A stretch of 64,000 nucleotides of DNA from Aaosphaeria pasadenensis (lineage: Eukaryota; Ascomycota; Dothideomycetes; Pleosporales): NCBI GenBank assembly GCA_022813625.1, contig JAKLMB010000001.1:1116001-1180000 (forward strand), read 5' to 3'. Positions 11,622 through 23,502 of this stretch are shown piece by piece. Below the pieces are notes generated by a model. It did no database searches, was not told the DNA's origin, and worked only from the letters and a program-made list of their open reading frames with translations. Numbering within the stretch: the stretch's first letter is position 1; each line of letters starts with the position of its first letter. The translations under genes and the position numbers were made by a program.

Positions 11622-14195
11622 CGTGATTGCGAATTATGTTGTTTCCCTCCAGGTGGTTATGAGTCTGAATTATTGAAAAGGTGTCTTTTTGTAAATTTCA
11701 CATGTTTGTCGATGCCTAGCACCATGGCTCAGCCCAGCTCATTGCATGGAGGCCTATGTGATGGTGTTGCCTGATTGCACAGCCACATCAACACAAATTG
11801 GTCATATTTGGAAGCTGACTGGGGAGCGTGTGAGGAGACTTATAGCATCCAGTAATCATTGCTCAGAGGCTCGGAAGTAAAATCGCACTCGTTGCTTTCG
11901 AGGACCGAATCCAACCCAATGCGTGTGTTGCATTGTAACCAGTGCTCAGAAGTTCGGTTAAAAATTGAATGGAGGAGGTTGTAAAATCAGTGTAAACCAA
12001 TGTAAAATCAACATAAAGTCATACATTTTTTGCGAGAATGAATAATCAAAGTGCCGCTTCATAGCTCCGCTAATAATACCATCAAATGATACGATATTGT
12101 AGGATGCGGTTCATGGTTGCCATAATCTTCTTTTGCAACGAGCATCGCTTTCGCAATACGCAAACAGCCTGATAGTGAAGCTCCCCAGAGATCACCACTG
12201 TCGTCTGAGTTTCACTGGACGCTCTCATTAGAGGCTAATGGGGACATTCACTCGGCTTTCTTTCCCTTCTTCCCAGCCTCAGATGGGGCGCATCCCGTGT
12301 CGCTCTGACGGCAAATCCCGGCTCACAGTATCCAGTACTTTCAGATTACGCCCGCTTTGAGTTTCCAATTTTGGTCGCTTTTTCAAGGAGTGTCTCAATT
12401 GCAGAACCTCGGTGCAGATCGCACATCATCATCGATAGACACATTCAGCTTGATCTGCAATTTTCTGTACATCGAGATTCTTACCCCTGAACACAGAAAC
12501 CAGATCTGGCGTACGAGTGACAGGCAGTAATACGGCAAGGCTGGTAGCGTCGCGCCGTGGACTCTTCCAACCGCGCTTTGCACAGACTACGACTTCCACT
12601 TTCTAGAACTTCAAATTCACGACTCAAGACAGCCCCATCGAAAGACTCGATCTAGGCTCTGTAAGCAAAAAGGTACAATCCAGGTCGAGACCCCTTTCCC
12701 AAACGGGCACTATCCTTTTGACGTACAGCATGGGTCGCTTTGCGCCTAAAACGCCCCCACGCTCCGACGAACGCCATCTGTGCCACCTCACGAACGGATC
12801 TTCAATCTAAGCGAAAGATGCTTGCCGTGTTGCCGCGAGCACTTCGAAAAGATAGATGTGGCTGAATATCTGATCTTCGACTTCAGCTGAGCCAAGAAAT
12901 CGAAATCTTCGGCACACAAAGAATCAGGTACTAGGGCGCCATCAGCATTGCACAATGGGAATAATTCTGGCAAAATACCATGCACAGTGCATAGGAAACT
13001 ATGTGCGGAAACTAAAGGAACCCAACTTTCTGAATTCGCGGTCCGCTTCTGCGGCGGAAGTGCGTCCAGGTTGCAGCCAACTGTGAGGATACAGGTATCA
13101 ACGTCAGTCCTGACAAAATTCACATAACCAACAACAAGCGACACGTTTGCAAGGCTTCGCACCAAAGCCAATTCTTGGTTCAAAGATCGCGCACGAATTC
13201 CTCCACTCGACCTGCAACACTGAATCGTATAATACAACACTACTCTCTTGGTATTGCTAATGACTCGCTGTGTGTTCTTTCGTCCGGATTCTCTATCCGA
13301 TAGCGAGCTATTCATCTTCTAGTGCGCTGCCCACGGGAACGAAGCAGGGGTCCCCAGTTGAGATGGAGAATAATGACAATGCCCGATCCGACAACCTGTT
13401 TGGGGGCGTGTTTGCTTTTGTTTTGACCTCAATTTCCCCCAATGCTGCATTTAGATATCACGTCAAAGATCAACATTGTGACGAGCAATTGATCTTCAGG
13501 AGATACCAATGCAAAATACTCCGTACAGACACTATCAGCATTTAGGAGATTTTGTGTTCATTTTGTTTGAGCAAGTGACACCAAGTTCAATGAAGTGTGT
13601 CACTGTGATGGCTTCGTGCAGGTCCCGAAACCAGTGGCTGTTATCATTGCCAAGAATGTTCTTACATCTTTTCAGCTTATGCAGGGGTAGATTACCAACG
13701 TTCTGGCAAGTCAAAGAAAACCGGAGCGACCATTATCCGGACCTTTTTGTGTGGCTTGGGCAATTAGAATCGTAGGGTTAGTGAGCACCCCATCCCATCA
13801 TGATGTTTTTTGAGACTTGAGTGGTTTAGACCTAGTAAGCCATGTAGCTTTGATCGCGTGGACTCTTGCCCTTTCCGAGCCACGCTGAGGTTTATGCCGC
13901 TGCAAAAGTGGAGTACTTTCTAGATGCTTTGGTCAAAATGTTAGATACTGGATGGTCACGCGGGATGTGAGAGAAAAGTAAACACGACGACTTCAATTAT
14001 GGAAAGTTAAGTCTACATCAACTAGTATCCAGGATTCCTCCAAGCCACCTTCAACCCCGCAAACTCGCCCATCGTGTGGATGCACCTGCTTCCTACCGCA
14101 TTCAATGAATCATAATGAAAAGAGAAGAGCCTGATGAGAGACATCTGTATATAATGAGGGGCCATCATAACAGTAATCCCAAGCCGTGATATCGT
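11622..14195. other. Intergenic with one doubtful open frame
   Basis: About 2.6 kb with no recognisable gene. It contains the doubtful minus-strand frame at 12788-13315, listed separately. The bases just before 11621 are the promoter of the unknown gene, and those before 14196 are the 3' region of the repeat protein. Confidence 0.5.
12788..13315 (-). CDS. Doubtful hypothetical ORF, 175 codons
   Basis: An ATG-initiated open frame with no recognised domain, isolated in a long non-coding stretch. It is Cys- and Ser-rich with a basic C-terminus. Its length is above most chance frames here, which is the only support. It could be a chance frame, or the remnant of a small accessory gene. Confidence 0.2.
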   Translation of the reverse strand: MNSSLSDRESGRKNTQRVISNTKRVVLYYTIQCCRSSGGIRARSLNQELALVRSLANVSLVVGYVNFVRTDVDTCILTVGCNLDALPPQKRTANSESWVPLVSAHSFLCTVHGILPELFPLCNADGALVPDSLCAEDFDFLAQLKSKIRYSATSIFSKCSRQHGKHLSLRLKIRS

Positions 14196-15800
14196 TTAGA
14201 CAAGGATGACGCGCCTGTTGAGAGCCTGCTTGGCCTGAGGCTCGGCCTTGCGGCGCTCGATGAGACCGCCACGCTTAACGTATCCGGCGTTGGGGGTGCC
14301 GTAGTTCTCAAGAGGCTCCTCGTAATCAGAAGATGGGTCGGCAACGGGAGGAGAGGTCTTCGATGGGGTCTCGGAGGGGTAGGTCTCGTATTCAGTGGCA
14401 GTAGAAGTTGGGTAGACCTCATACTCGCTGGCAGTGGAAGTAGGGTAGACCTCATACTCGCTAGCGGTGGAAGTGGGGTAAACCTCATACTCGCTGGCAG
14501 TGGAAGTGGGGTAGACCTCGTACTCGCTGGCAGTGGAGGTAGGGTAGGTCTCATACTCGCTGGCAGTGGAGGTAGGATAGGTCTCATATTCCTTGGTAGA
14601 AGAAGAGGTAGGGTAAGTCTCATACTCCTTGGTGGAAGAAGAAGTAGGGTAGGTCTCATACTCCTGGGCAGAGGAGGAAGAGGGGTAGGTCTCATACTCC
14701 TTGGTAGAAGAGGAGACAGGGTAAGGGACATAAGAAGAAGTTGGATAGCCGTTGTATCCCTTGGTGGTGGAGGAGATGGGGTAGCTGGGCTTGTCGGTGC
14801 TCTGGAACTTGCAAGTGTAGGGCTCGTTGGACTTGGTGACAGTGACGGTCTCAGCATCGTGGTGGTAGAAACCAGGAGGGTAGACAGTGGTGGTGGGGTA
14901 GACGAAGGTGGTAGGCTGCTCAAACTTGGTCGTGGTGGGCTTCTCAACCTCGTACTCTCCAGCACCAGTGCAGGTAACGACCTCAGTCTTGTAGACGGTG
15001 ATGGTCTTGGTACCCTCAGTCTGGTAGCTTTGGGGAACCTTAGTAGTGATGGTGGTGGGCTCAGTCTCGGTGACAGTTATGGTGTAACCACCATAGGTGA
15101 GCGAATCACCGAACTGAGCAGTGTAAGTCGTCTCAGCAGCGACAGTCTCGTACTTGGTAATGGTCTTCTCGTAGGCCGGGATGGTGTAAACGCCGGGGGT
15201 CGCGAAGGTAGTTGCGGATGGCTTAGGCACGCCGTAGTCGAAAGTATGGACATACTTGTTCCACTTGCCGTTCTCGAACTCCTTGACGGTGACCTTCTGC
15301 TTGTCCTTGCTGCCCTTGTAGAGCTTGTTGCCCTTGTAGCCGGGAAGAGCCTTGGGTCCGAGATCCTTGTACTTGGCCTCGTGGACCTTCTCGTACAACT
15401 CGAAGTAAGGCTTCACGACGGGAGTAGCAGTGCTGTTCTTGGGGAAGTATCCGGTGGGGGCAGCATATCCAGCAGCGGGCTCAGTCCTGTAGCGGGTAGC
15501 CGTGGACTTGGTCGAGTAGAGCACAACCTTCTGGTTGGTCTTGGTGATAGTCACTGGCTCACCGTTGCATCCCTTGATGACAGTGGAGACCCAGAGATAC
15601 TCAGAGCTCTTTCCAGATGCATCGTAGGTAGGGACAGCCTGGTACTGCTTGGTGACAGTGACTGGGGCGTGTCCATAGCCAGGGTTAATCGTGGTGTAAG
15701 CTGGCTTTGCTGAGCTGGAAGGGGTCTCGTAGCTAGGCTGGCCGTAGGAATCGGCAGCTGCAACGGCAACGGCGCCGGCGAGGATGGCGATGGACTTCAT
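14196..15800 (-). CDS. Secreted cell-surface protein with EYE(T/V)YP tandem repeats
   Basis: Intronless frame of 534 residues. The N-terminus is a clear signal peptide (MKSIAILAGAVAVAAA, cleavage likely before DSYGQ). The middle is Tyr/Thr/Ser/Pro-rich with short beta-prone modules (TVTKQY, TITKTNQK, TITVYKTE) like those in fungal cell-wall and spherulation-type proteins. Residues about 355-480 consist of ten EYE(T/V)YP units spaced 11-12 residues apart, rich in Ser/Thr for O-mannosylation. The C-terminus (GYVKRGGLIERRKAE) has dibasic sites and no GPI signal. The likely location is the cell wall or medium. A function in adhesion or surface coating is inference only. The strong codon and strand bias explains long shadow frames on the other strand. 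Confidence 0.85.
   Translation of the reverse strand: MKSIAILAGAVAVAAADSYGQPSYETPSSSAKPAYTTINPGYGHAPVTVTKQYQAVPTYDASGKSSEYLWVSTVIKGCNGEPVTITKTNQKVVLYSTKSTATRYRTEPAAGYAAPTGYFPKNSTATPVVKPYFELYEKVHEAKYKDLGPKALPGYKGNKLYKGSKDKQKVTVKEFENGKWNKYVHTFDYGVPKPSATTFATPGVYTIPAYEKTITKYETVAAETTYTAQFGDSLTYGGYTITVTETEPTTITTKVPQSYQTEGTKTITVYKTEVVTCTGAGEYEVEKPTTTKFEQPTTFVYPTTTVYPPGFYHHDAETVTVTKSNEPYTCKFQSTDKPSYPISSTTKGYNGYPTSSYVPYPVSSSTKEYETYPSSSSAQEYETYPTSSSTKEYETYPTSSSTKEYETYPTSTASEYETYPTSTASEYEVYPTSTASEYEVYPTSTASEYEVYPTSTASEYEVYPTSTATEYETYPSETPSKTSPPVADPSSDYEEPLENYGTPNAGYVKRGGLIERRKAEPQAKQALNRRVILV
14375..14720 (-). repeat. 33-36 bp in-frame tandem repeat in the cell-surface gene
   Basis: Ten units encode EYE(T/V)YP plus a Ser/Thr spacer. 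The last six spacers are STAS/STAT-type (33 bp) and the upstream ones SSSTK/SSSAQ-type (36 bp), so two sub-families lie side by side. Neighbouring units are nearly identical in DNA, as expected from recent expansion. Confidence 0.85.
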
Positions 15801-16714
15801 TGTGGATTATGATTAGGGTATATTAAGTATTTAAAAATAAAAAGAAGGACTGTGGTCGGTAGGTACTAAATGAAGGACAAGCACTCGAACGCTGGGATAG
15901 CTGAGCGATTCAGACAAAAGAATGACTGTGGTGGAATGAGTGAGTGAGTGAAGAACAGCAACAGGCAGAGGAAAGGCTTCATGATATAGACTTCCTAGAC
16001 GCTTGGATCGCGATCATGATGCCCCTGAGCATTTGTCTGGATTGCTCAAGGCTGCCCACATTCAGACCGGTCATTTGGCTAGGTGGATCTCCAGCATCTC
16101 ATGCCTGCCAGCGTGCCTGTAATCACCAGGGTCAAATTACCATTTGATATTACACCGTCTTCTTTGGTGCGGTATGGCAATGAGGAAGGGACGGAAACAG
16201 TATCGAGCAAGCGAAGAGGCTGTGATGGCTGGCTGTGTGGATAGACTATGAGTGGAGAGTCGCATGCCACATTACCCATTTTGGTATTTTTTCATTGCCT
16301 CATACTTGCAATAGTATGATGAAAAGCCACAATTCTAACGCTAAGATGTGCCTAAACGCCGTGGAATGAAAATTGCAGCTTGGGCTGAGGGATCGGTATT
16401 TACCGTCAACCGAATGGCTAGTGGCGTCAGGAGTCAGTGCATATCTACACGATCTCTTCAAGACCACGGCCGAATTAGCTTCATTCTTGGCGCTAACATT
16501 AGGAGATAGTAAGAGTATTATTTTCTGATTCCATGGCATTCTCACGAGGCGTCCGATGGCGTTGCCAGCGACAACAGTAGCGGGTACCTGCGTTGGAGTA
16601 CCACAGAAAGGCGGTATGGCGCCCCTTTTTTTTTGATCGTGAAGATTTATTCGTCATTATTGATATGAGGAAATATGTCTATGTAGGAGATAATTCTATG
16701 TTGAAGATTGATTA
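15801..16714. other. Intergenic: promoter of the repeat protein and 3' region of the Stealth gene
   Basis: About 0.9 kb. An AT-rich tract (TATTTAAAAATAAAA on the plus strand, near 15826-15842) lies 25-40 bp before the repeat-protein ATG and may be its core promoter. No gene was recognised. Confidence 0.5.
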
Positions 16715-19186
16715 TTACAATTCGAAGCTCGACGGCTCCGGGAGCAGCCCTTCAAACAACGTGCTCATGACTTCGCCAAGTCTGTCCAACGCTTTAACAT
16801 CAGTTGTCACCACATCATCATTCAGGCAGATTTGTCCTGCTTTCTTATTGTGCTTAAGGTATGGTTTTAGTAGAACATGCTCCGCTTGCTCAGCATCAGT
16901 CACCATGTAGAACATTGCGTCGGGTTGAACAATGGTGTACTGATACTTCATCACTGCCTTTACGACAGTTTCACGCTGTTCCGGTTTCGTGATTTTGTCC
17001 GGGAGAAGTGGCTCCAAGCCTGCTTTTCTGCGGTTCAGAATGAGCTTCAGTAGACAATCACCGCATCGCGGTGTTTGACGGGCGATCCTATCGAAGATGG
17101 CAGCCGATGAGAATACAGGGCTACGGGCGGTAGCGTCAGTCGAAGGCATCGAGAATCCAGGCGCGAGGCAGTCTTCTGTATCAAAAGCATCGCAGTCCAA
17201 ATCTTTGATCATAGCTGGTCCATCCAAAGATGTCCATAGAGTCTCGGTATTGACCAACGGTGGTTGAAGGCCGGCATGGTCAAGGTGCTCGGCCACACGA
17301 TAAAAGATTCGATGTCGGAATAGTTCTGGTGACTCATTGCCCATGCCTTCAGCAAGATCTTCTAGGATTCGATTTCGTTCTTCCCAATCCAAGTAACCAT
17401 CGTCGTTGAAATCGCTTCGAAGCATGATATAACTCCAAAGGAGTGCCTCTCTATGTCTCTCCATGGTGTAATGGAACACGACATACCAGGAATAAAGCTG
17501 GAAGCCTGTCTCGCCGCGAAAGCGCTGGAGTGCGCTCCTCAATGCGGGGCGAGGAAAGCTCGTTATTGCCTCCTTGGTGATGCTACGAGAAAGAGAATGG
17601 CCAAAATGGACTTGTCCCTTCCGCTTGCGAGCACCGAATCGACGGTTGAGCAACCAAGATGTGTAGATCAAGAAAGGCTTTTCCCCGAAACGTTCGGCGT
17701 CTTTCTCTGTAGGTGGAAGCAGTGTGTTGTATGCATTCTCCTTGAAACCTAGAGTAGGTCCAAAAAGTGGTGAGTACAAATCAGCTGCAGAGTGTGGCTT
17801 GCCGAGAATCATATCGTCCGAAAGTGCAAACAGCTGTTCCGCGTTAGCAAGGGTTCATATTTGATCGATTCAGTCAACTTACCCTATCAGTCTCAGACTT
17901 GGTGTTGTATAATTGATTTTCGATAGTCAAGGAATCAAAGGTCGGAAGACACTTGCGCTCATCTGGTCCGAAGAACTCCTCCTGTGAAAGCACCTGAACC
18001 TGAGGATTGTCGTCTCGGAGCCAGTGGGGCCTCTGCTTCCCCATCGTGCGGGGTTGTTCCGCATCTTCTTGCTCATTCTCGAACGCATTGACCAATATTT
18101 GGATGCGATTGGTAAAATCCCCAGCGTACTTCTCAACGCTGCGCATTGAGTAGCGAAGTTCATTCCATTCACGGTATCTGTTGGTACTATGAGAAGCAAT
18201 CCACACACCCTCTGGATCATTGAGAGTTGAGTTCAACTCATATGGTTTCATAGTCGAAACGAATTCCGATTGAGAGCCATTAACCCCTGATTAGCATGGT
18301 TAGCTTATGTTAGGAAATTTCGAAGTCACTTGAACCTACAAGTATAGACGAAGTCAATCTTGGGTTCCTCAAGCTTAGGCCCCTGGAAGCGGGCTTCGGA
18401 AACCCACTGATCCTCCCAACCTTCAAGAATGACATCTCTCACTGACTCCTCAAAAGGCACGTGAATCATATCTGGAAGAGCATCGGCTTTCTCTTTTAGC
18501 ATTTCGCACTCTTCCCAGGCGGGAAACTTATAATTCTCGTCCCAAGGTGACATCTTGTGTAGCGTCTCGATAGGGCCTCGGAGCTCCTGCTTTACAAGGG
18601 TTCCTGATGTAGCTTCTGAGGTGCCCGGTTGCTTCCTCTGTGCCTCTGTTTCGCCGTGATGCTCCTGAGGCTTCTCAGTAGACTGTTGCTCTGAGGCTTC
18701 AGGCGAGGAATCGTCGTCATCGGGATGAAGCAGCTTCGCAGCATGCTCAACATTTCCACCCGTAGATTCCTGAATAACACCAATATTATCCGAATCATGT
18801 TCCTCTGATTCATCCTCATCGTCCACGTCCGGTCTGTTGTTAATGCTGTTGCGACTGGGTGGACTTGTCCTTGGAGGCGATGGCGTAGGGCTAGGAAGCG
18901 GTTCCTTTTGGAAATTGCTTGGCCTTCGGTGTATATGATGGCCGTGCGGACTGACTCCATGTGGATTTGGTGAAATATCTACAGGCTCCTGAGAAAGCTT
19001 CTCTTCTTCTGTAGCATGATGAGGTGATTGTTGTACGCCGACTTCTTCAACTGCTTGATCCACATAGAATTGGGAGCTTCGCGAGTGCCACAGAACAAGG
19101 GCAGCAAGAATGAATAAGAGATAGTAAATTGCACGAAAAGAGCGACGCTGCCGGTGATACAACGAGTGTGAATTGCCCCCAAACAT
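16715..19186 (-). CDS. Stealth-family sugar-phosphate transferase-like type II membrane protein with EF-hand
   Basis: 789 residues from exons 19186-18340, 18286-17883 and 17833-16715. The first intron splits the Trp codon of DFVYT|WVNGS. Residues 19-33 are a single membrane anchor after a basic cytosolic tip; about 230 acidic, Pro/Ser-rich residues form a stem. Stealth conserved regions follow: CR1 (DFVYTWVNGS, about 278-287), CR2 (NELRYSMRSVEKYAGDF, ending LFALSDDMILG about 418-428), CR3 (HFGHSLSRSITKEAI and the following aromatic helix), and a weaker C-terminal region. Residues about 558-569 (DFNDDGYLDWEE) match an EF-hand loop, as in the related GlcNAc-1-phosphotransferase. Family members transfer sugar phosphates to glycans; the fungal example known to me is a xylosylphosphotransferase of the Golgi. 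The donor and acceptor here are unknown. Confidence 0.88.
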
Positions 19187-21174
19187 GTTGAGCGAACGTA
19201 ATGAATGAAATGTTGTATCAGGCTAAGAGCAAACCAAACAGCATGGAGAACTGAAGGGAAGAAAAACTTGGGAAGCAAAGAGGACACAAATGGTGCTAAT
19301 ATGCATCCAGTTTTGCGAGGAAAAAAAAAACCTCCAAAGGGGCAATATGTCGTGTGCTACATCCTCATAATCTTATCGATGCAGGCTTTAGGAAGCGCCG
19401 CAGCTCAGCCGTGAATTAGAACTACGCAGCTTCGCCATTTCACCACACCCCCTGATTTAAATGGCCATGGCGCCTCAAAATGCGGACGCTCATGCAGACC
19501 CTAGTGTGATGGCTATCTCGTCACTGGTGTTCCAGGTTCAAAGAAGAAAAGAGGCGCTGATTAAGTCCTAGATCACCATTGATGCCCTGGACCTGGGATG
19601 TGTTCCGGTGATACAGGGCAGAGTTGAGTCTGTCGGCTATCGTTGGGGGCGTACTTGGGACCATTTCCTCGCCTGATCCGCGCGATTCGTAACTAATTTA
19701 GCTCACGCTTCAGCCCGTTGGCGCAACACTAGGTAGATCCCGATGATTCGCACGGGATGTTTCTTCGCCCAACCCTTCTCTATGTTTTCCTCCTGAGCAC
19801 GCGACACTCGCTCGTAAGTCCTCTCGTGTAGACTGTCCGGATGGATGAATCCTAAGCACGTCTGCCGATGCCGGCTATACATAGTCTCACCAGCATCAAC
19901 GAGAACAATCAATGGAAAGGCCAGATTGTTTCTCGTGGAGTAAGACATCACGGCCGCAATCGATCTACGACCGATCGCCGTCAGAAGGTATTATTGGGAT
20001 GTTCTCTAGGGTCCAATATCGTGAGTCAAGCGGAAATATCCAATCCTCTGAAATGTGGATTCGTAGCCACTTGCCTCGTAGAAAAACCTCGCCCATCTTT
20101 CGGACAAAGCTAACGGGCAATGGAGCCGAAGTCTGATTCATGCTAATGAAGCAGGCGGACAGATTTCCCTCCCTTAAGAAAGCATTATTAAGTGGAATCG
20201 AGGTCGTATCCTATCGAGTGTCTGACTCTCTATCGGTGTTACCGAACCCAAGGCAGAGGGCAGAGCAGCCTTTCAAAGGATAAATATATTGATTATGACA
20301 AGAATGCTTAGTTCGGCAAGATTGAATCCTTTCGCGAAGTCATTACAATCAACTGGGAAAACTGGATTCTACTTGATCTAGATCTTGAGGGCACAGTCCA
20401 TTAAGTGTCTATGTTTGCGGTGGGAACCGGGGGTTGCCTACTGGGACATTTTCTATCTTACTTCCAGACCGCTGTGTTCTCCGTGCGTAAACCCGACACC
20501 GAGGTGACAGAATGCAAGGCGTGGGGTGTGTGGGGAGTGTTGATGTGCTCTGGACTTTGGATGTGGCTTGCGTAGTCACCGAGAGGCGTTCGCTGTGTCG
20601 CGTGCCTGATGCCGCGGACCCTGCGCTAACAAGCAAACAAAGAGAAAAGCCCAACCCCCCTGCATCCTCGACGAATATTGGCATACACCAAGCAATGAGC
20701 CATTGTTTAGCAAGAAGCTCCTGAGTCTGGTTATCATGCACGCGTCAGGAGAATGGATTGAAGTGGGGTTGGTGTTCTTCGAAGCGCTCATAGTTCAGGA
20801 CATCCCTTGAAGTAGAAATCGTGTACTTTGTAGGGCAAGCAATGGATTTCTCTGCCTCCAATAGATGTGATAACTCAAATCAGAATAAGCCGTGCTCGGT
20901 GAAGACTCGCATTGGGTGGGGTTTCTCAGGAAGTGATACGAAAACAGCAATAATGTCCAGAAGATTTTCTTCCGAATGTAGGTGCATTTGCGCGTACGCA
21001 AAAACCGATCACGGTAGCACAGCTCAAGGCGGCGTGCAATGGGATTTCAAATTCTATAACCAACACACATGAAGCGACAAACACTATTGTCTAAGCTTAT
21101 TCTCTATTCACACTAATTAATTTTGTAGTGGCGGTGTCTACTCTACGGTAACGGTTATATTTCAACTTAGGCTA
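19187..21174. other. Intergenic, no gene recognised
   Basis: About 2 kb with short unconvincing frames only. The first 150 bases are the promoter of the Stealth gene, including an A10 run at about 19321-19330. No repeat or RNA gene was seen. Confidence 0.55.
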
Positions 21175-22354
21175 CTAAGCTGCTACTTTGATGACTGCTC
21201 GCCCTGCAAGTTTCCCAGCATTGAGATCATCGAGAAATCCATTGATGTCCTCGAGATTACCATGGGTTAAGATAGGATGTACAAGATCTCGAGCAGTGAA
21301 ATCGAGGGCCTGGATGAGACCTGTTAGTTCAAGTTTGATAACCGAGTTTGTCTGACTTACCTCTTCAACGTCCTTCAACGTCCCCACGACACTACCAACA
21401 ACATTGAGCTTCTTCAAACACAGAAGAAGCGGATGAGCGCCGGCAATGACGGACGAATCTTTGGGCAGACCAACGGCTACCATTGTTCCTCCAGGTCTCA
21501 AGAGCTGCGGTGCCGTATCATATCCAGCCTTTGAAGCTGCAGTGACGACTACACCGTGTGCACCATAGGTGGTGATCTTCATTATCTCGGCTTGTACATC
21601 CTTGACAGTAGTGAAGTCAACAAACTTCTCAGCACCAAGCTTGAGACAGAGATCTCGCTTTGCGTCGCCACCATCCACAGCTATAACACGCATGCCCATC
21701 GCTTTGGCATACTGCACTGCTAGATGTCCCAGACCTGCCGACGGTTAGGAACTGATAATGATTATAATACTGGCTTGACATACCACCACCAGCACCGGGC
21801 AATACAATCCACTGCCCTGGTTTGACAGCACTCCTCTTGCATGCAACATAGGCCGTCACGCCGCCACACATGATCGGACCAGCCTCCTCATCCTTAACAC
21901 CATCGGGAAGCCGTGTCGCATACCTAGCATCCGTGAGAGCGTATTCCTGAAATGTTCCCGCAATGCTGAAGCCGCTGTTGATTTGCTTTGGACAGTGACA
22001 CTCGTCGACTCCATTAGTACAAAACTCGCACTTCCGGCATACACTCGCTATCCACTTGATTCCGGCACGATCACCTTCCTTCCAGAGGTCCTTGACGTCG
22101 GATCCCACGGCAACGACCACTCCAGCGCCCTCATGACCAGCAACGCCATGGGTCTGTGGTTGCATGGAGACACCCGAGAATGACCATTCATCGTGAAGGA
22201 GTGACTTATCCGAGGCACAGAGACCGCTGTAGTTTATTTTCACGAGAATCTGGTCCGGCGCCGGCTGTGGGACCTCGATGGATTTGACTTCGACTTTCGC
22301 ACTGTCACCCTCGCCGACCTTGACTGCTGCTCGCTGGGTGCTTGGTATCCCCAT
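21175..22354 (-). CDS. Zinc-dependent alcohol dehydrogenase, Adh1 type
   Basis: Medium-chain NAD(P)-dependent dehydrogenase of 359 residues that interconverts primary alcohols and aldehydes in the cytosol. Exons are 22354-21784, 21734-21361 and 21309-21175. The second intron (51 nt) contains a nearer CTAACAG, but only the later CATCCAG keeps the family motif EALDFTARD in frame. Catalytic zinc ligands are Cys46 (GLCASDK), His74 (GHEGAG) and Cys163. A structural-zinc cluster is Cys106, Cys109, Cys112 and Cys119/Cys121 (one residue longer than in yeast Adh1). The nucleotide-binding loop is GAGGGLG (187-193), followed by a strand ending in DGG, which favours NAD. The preceding in-frame TTG at 22378 was rejected as the start. 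CASDK replaces the CHTD of Adh1, so substrate preference may differ. Confidence 0.92.
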
Positions 22355-23502
22355 TGGTGATCTTTCTATGCTAATCAAAAACGATGTCTAATGTACTTTC
22401 TTAAGATGTAAAGATCTCACGATGATTTATACTGAGAACCATCGGCTACTTTCCCTCCATATTGCGGGGTAAGATATCCCTCCGCCCTGGACTTCGAGAA
22501 GCCATTCCAAACGAAGGATGAAGCCTAAACATGGGTTCACAGCACTCGAAGCATGCTCACATACAAATCCTCGCTTGTCCCTGCCGACTAATGTCACTCT
22601 TTTCCAGATCCGCGTCATGATGTTACTAGAACGCTATCCGAGTAAGCAGAACTGACGACCGAAAACATGATCCGATAGATAAGATATGAGTGATTGGACG
22701 AATTCAAAGTGCACATGATTCTCGATGTTGACTTGGAAGGATCATGTATTGTGGGGCGTGCTGCTAGTATCATGCGGGGTAGGTGGGATGACTTTTACTA
22801 CGTACAGTCATACGAGGCTGTGATGCGGTCGAACGGACCGAATCTACATGGAGAAGTGTCTAGATCATTATTCAATTCAATTGTTGAGATGCTGAATCTG
22901 TTCTGTTATTTGATTGATCGAGCCGCACTGCCGTCGCAAGACGTGTATGCAGCCCTCAACCAAAACAATAATCCAATGTCACTGAACACATTTTGATTGT
23001 GCACAAAGCTCGCATGAAAAATCTTATTGCTCAGTAAATGATTATCATCGTCACCGCTCCTTTGTCTCCCGTGGACATCATCGTATTCTACGCGAGCCAT
23101 CGTACTTGATAGGGTAGTACTTATACTTCTCGTGTACGGAATTCAGCCAAGAAAGTTATACTTCCAGCATCGCAAAATCATTATCATGTCCTGTTTATGA
23201 CCCAAGCCCATTGCATAGCCCAGGACCCAAAACACCCAATCGGCCTCGGTCATTTTCTCCAATGTACTGAGGCAGTCTGGTACTCTGATGATGGGCGAAA
23301 TGACACTGTCCTCGAGCTTCACAATGCTGTGGAATTTAATCGCAATCGTGGGGGCCTCAATGAGAATGAAATAATCCGGGTCGAGGGATGTATTTAGTGA
23401 GTAAGGCAGTCCAAACAAAAGAACAGACGTGATTGTATCAGAGTTCATGTTCCTGACACAGAGGTCCTACCCAGGGACGACTTCCACCTCCGGGTGGCCA
23501 TT
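22355..23502. other. Intergenic, no gene recognised
   Basis: About 1.1 kb between the ADH promoter and the 3' end of the unknown gene at 23503. Open frames of about 100 codons at 22694-22996 (plus) and 23143-23448 (minus) show no motif, and I do not call them. Confidence 0.5.

Noticed and set aside
14165..14965. Minus-strand frame of 266 codons, Pro/Leu/Arg-rich
   Set aside because: Out-of-frame reading of the same tandem repeats; the gene with the signal peptide is in the other frame.
14859..15713. Plus-strand frame of 284 codons
   Set aside because: Antisense shadow of the repeat-rich cell-surface gene, produced by its codon bias; Leu/Gly/Ser/Val-rich with no motif.
22694..23448. Two frames of about 100 codons in the ADH upstream region
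   Set aside because: No motif, no splice partners, opposite strands with no sign of constraint.
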